Positions 14,202 to 16,058 of a stretch of DNA of 16,058 bases are shown here, one piece after another (the first letter of the stretch is position 1; each line of letters begins with the position of its first letter). The notes beneath the pieces were generated by a model, which made no database searches, was not told where the DNA came from, and saw only the letters and a list, made by a program, of their open reading frames with translations. This DNA comes from an uncultured Flavobacteriales bacterium (GTDB lineage: Bacteria > Bacteroidota > Bacteroidia > Flavobacteriales > Crocinitomicaceae), in assembly GCA_946478775.1 (NCBI GenBank), contig CAMLDR010000093.1, forward strand, positions 1 to 16,058, given 5' to 3'. The translations under genes and the position numbers were made by a program.

Positions 14202-14945
14202 TTACTTGGTTAGCAATTGCTCGAATTCCGATTTTTTGTACTTGGATAATTTAGCAACGATATCGGTTTTTAACCGGATGGTCCATTCGGATTTTGAATA
14301 ATGAAGAATAAAAGAAGTATTGATTATCCACGATTTGTGCACACGGATAAAGGAGTTTTCTTCTTCGAGCATACGCTCAAAATGTTTTAAGTTTTTGCTC
14401 ATTAAATAATTGCCGGATGTGGTGTGAATACAGCTATAGGATTCTTGTGCTTCAATGGCAATGATGTCTTTTAGTGAGATTACGTATTGATTTCCATTTT
14501 TGGTTACAAGGATACTTTGTAGAGAGTCGCTTTTTAAGGTGTCTTTTAAATGATTGATTTTTTCCTGATTTAAACCAGAATCAAGTTTTGAGGAAACCCG
14601 GCCAACCGATTCTTTCAGACGATCAATTTCTATGGGCTTTAACAAATAATCTACAGCAGAAACTTCAAATGCTTTGATGGCATAACGATCATATGCTGTG
14701 ACGAAAATAATCTCAAAATTAATTTCAGTGAAGAAATTGAGCAGTTCATAGCCTCTGTAGTTTGGCATTTCAATGTCCAGAAAGACTAAGTCCGGCTGAT
14801 AGATCTTGATTGCCTCAACGGCTTGTTCTACCTGGTTGCATTTTTTCAGCAGATCAACTTCCGGACAAAATCTGCGCAATAAATTTTCTAATACGTCACG
14901 CGCACTTTCTTCATCGTCTACTAAAATGGCCTTTATTTTATTCAC
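14202..14945 (-). CDS. LytTR-family response regulator, partner of the kinase at 15020
   Basis: This 247-residue regulator has a complete receiver domain (about 4-120) with D10-D11, phospho-acceptor D57 (VFLDIEMP), T83 (FVTAYD) and K103 (YLLKPI). A canonical LytTR DNA-binding domain (about 140-247) contains IIAIEAQESYSCIHTTSGNY and FIRVHKSWIINTSFI. LytTR proteins bind paired direct repeats upstream of their targets. The start codon is GTG at 14943-14945, the only one that gives the full receiver. It follows the sensor kinase gene by 74 bases. A weak -7-like TAAGTTTA near 14955 could provide a separate promoter. The next gene, a second kinase, begins 26 bases further on, so all four genes may share a transcript. 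Confidence 0.92.
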   Translation of the reverse strand: MNKIKAILVDDEESARDVLENLLRRFCPEVDLLKKCNQVEQAVEAIKIYQPDLVFLDIEMPNYRGYELLNFFTEINFEIIFVTAYDRYAIKAFEVSAVDYLLKPIEIDRLKESVGRVSSKLDSGLNQEKINHLKDTLKSDSLQSILVTKNGNQYVISLKDIIAIEAQESYSCIHTTSGNYLMSKNLKHFERMLEEENSFIRVHKSWIINTSFILHYSKSEWTIRLKTDIVAKLSKYKKSEFEQLLTK

Positions 14946-15019
14946 GTTGTAAACTTAGTGGTTTATGGATTAATCCTTTTAGTTCATTTTAGGAACACGT
15001 TGTTTTTTTTGTCAATGGA

Positions 15020-16058
15020 TCAATATTTCTGTTGAACAGGGATACGAAGGGTCACTTTTGTTCCAACCACTTGCTCTTCGTCAAGTAAATCCGTGATTTC
15101 AAATCCAAGTTTCCCGTCAAAATGATCTTTTAAGATGGAAAACCGTCGTTTAATGGCATTCACTGCAAATGATTCGTGGCCGGAGCCTTGTCTTAGCTTA
15201 ATTTCTTGTGCTTTTTCTCTGCCAATTCCATTATCAGAAATTTCGCACAATAGAAATTCCCCCGGAGAGAATGTAATATTCAATCGTTTGATTCCCTCTT
15301 TGTGCAGTAAACCATGCACTAAGGCATTCTCAATGAATGGCTGAATCAGCATAGGAGGAATTTTTATATCCTCAATTTGGTTGGTTTCAATGGTGTATTC
15401 CAAATCGTCCTTAAAGCGCAGTTTTTCCAGTGAAAGGTATAACTCAATGAGTTTGATTTCTTGCTCAAAATCGATGAAATCCTTGTCCGAGTAACTCAAC
15501 GTTCGCCGCACCAAATTCGAGAATTTTGTAATAAACGTATAGGAGTTGTCAATGTCTCCTTTGAGCACTAAATCCTGAATAGAGTTTAATGAATTGAAAA
15601 TGAAATGGGGATTCATTTGGGATTGAATGGCTGTTAAACGGGATGCATTCAATTCATTGATTTGCTGTGCTTTCTTTTTATGGATATTGAGCTGTCTGAG
15701 ATAAATGAGACTGATAATTAGAAGTCCGGTCAGGATAATTAAACTAATAAACCACCAGCTTTGATAATAGGGGGCTGAAATAATGAAACTATAGCTGATC
15801 GGTTGACTGTAGAGTCCATTGTTTTCGGCCTTTACAATAAATCGGTAAGAACCCGGGCTCAATGCGTTGTAGGTTACTTCGTTGTTTTCATAGTTGTTTA
15901 TCGTCCATTCTTTGTTGTTGCCCTCCAGTTTATAGTGATAGCGAATGTTTTCCCGGTGTTTGAGGGTTGGGACTTGAAATACGAAGGTTAAATTGCGCTG
16001 TTTTGAGGTAAATGCTCCCCGAACAGAAAGATTGGGTTGTTTTTTCTTGTTGATTCGG
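15020..16058 (-). CDS. LytS-type sensor histidine kinase with Y_Y_Y domain (5' end outside window)
   Basis: Only the last 345 residues are inside the window. The frame stays open to the right edge, so the TTG at 15860 is not the true start. The visible part begins with the end of a Y_Y_Y extracytoplasmic domain ([10 protein letters not shown]...[15 protein letters not shown]), which usually follows a seven-bladed sensor propeller. One membrane helix (about fragment residues 101-120) leads into the His_kinase region. The phospho-acceptor motif [14 protein letters not shown] has H151, the N-box [10 protein letters not shown] spans 240-249, and G1 is DNGIGREKA from 275. All catalytic motifs look intact. 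It senses an outside signal and phosphorylates the LytTR regulator encoded next, at 14202-14945. The missing upstream part should hold a signal peptide and most of the sensor. Confidence 0.92.
   Translation of the reverse strand, partial: RINKKKQPNLSVRGAFTSKQRNLTFVFQVPTLKHRENIRYHYKLEGNNKEWTINNYENNEVTYNALSPGSYRFIVKAENNGLYSQPISYSFIISAPYYQSWWFISLIILTGLLIISLIYLRQLNIHKKKAQQINELNASRLTAIQSQMNPHFIFNSLNSIQDLVLKGDIDNSYTFITKFSNLVRRTLSYSDKDFIDFEQEIKLIELYLSLEKLRFKDDLEYTIETNQIEDIKIPPMLIQPFIENALVHGLLHKEGIKRLNITFSPGEFLLCEISDNGIGREKAQEIKLRQGSGHESFAVNAIKRRFSILKDHFDGKLGFEITDLLDEEQVVGTKVTLRIPVQQKY

Noticed and set aside
14967..14976. Palindrome GGATTAATCC upstream of the LytTR gene
   Set aside because: At ten bases it is too short to stand out from chance in a sequence of this composition.
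15020..15862. Kinase taken as a complete 280-residue gene with a TTG start
   Set aside because: The same frame stays open to the window edge and encodes more of a Y_Y_Y domain, so the gene is cut by the window.

Overview
The window looks like chromosomal DNA from a member of the Bacteroidota, probably a Flavobacteriales-type organism of moderate GC content. The evidence is the set of protein families: a TonB-dependent receptor with an N-terminal carboxypeptidase-regulatory-like domain, a HYC_CC_PP-type protein, a secreted DUF4476 protein, and LytS/LytTR pairs with a Y_Y_Y sensor domain. Repeated TAnnTTTG promoter elements (the Bacteroidota -7 box) upstream of genes, and the scarcity of Shine-Dalgarno sites, agree with this. 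I see no rRNA, tRNA, CRISPR array, insertion sequence or prophage gene. The genus cannot be fixed from the sequence.

Layout. (1) 149-754: an Nfu-type Fe-S carrier on the minus strand, followed at its 3' end by a perfect GC-rich palindrome. (2) 933-5435: a divergent metal-homeostasis locus. A Fur-superfamily repressor and a cation-diffusion-facilitator exporter form a minus-strand operon joined by an ATGA overlap. Facing away from them are a Cys-rich HYC_CC_PP-type protein, a TonB-dependent receptor with a CC motif in its plug, and a periplasmic heavy-metal-associated (HMA) protein with a Cys/His-rich tail, ended by a clear terminator. The two arms share a 105-bp promoter region with a candidate operator. 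(3) 5510-6711: two unrecognised small membrane proteins around a MmcQ/YjbR-type protein. (4) 6716-12544: two different CPA2-family cation:proton antiporters with cytoplasmic C-terminal domains, separated by a secreted DUF4476 protein. (5) 12735-16058: a minus-strand run of two LytS-type sensor kinases and two LytTR response regulators. The first kinase runs off the right edge of the window.

How the genes may work together. In the metal locus, the natural reading is that the receptor and the two small Cys-rich proteins handle uptake and periplasmic binding of a soft metal (copper is the best guess by family resemblance). The CDF pump exports surplus cytosolic metal and the Fur-like protein senses it. 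This is inference from context. The two antiporters carry different ion-site signatures (TD against DD), so they probably differ in ion or coupling. The kinase/regulator cluster probably reads as one or two transcripts, and its second kinase departs from the usual phospho-acceptor and nucleotide-binding motifs.

Non-coding structure. Two palindromes of one family lie at the 3' ends of minus-strand genes 10 kb apart and differ by paired, compensating changes. Two longer imperfect inverted repeats also follow minus-strand genes. The octamer TACTTTTG recurs upstream of four genes and helps choose their start codons.
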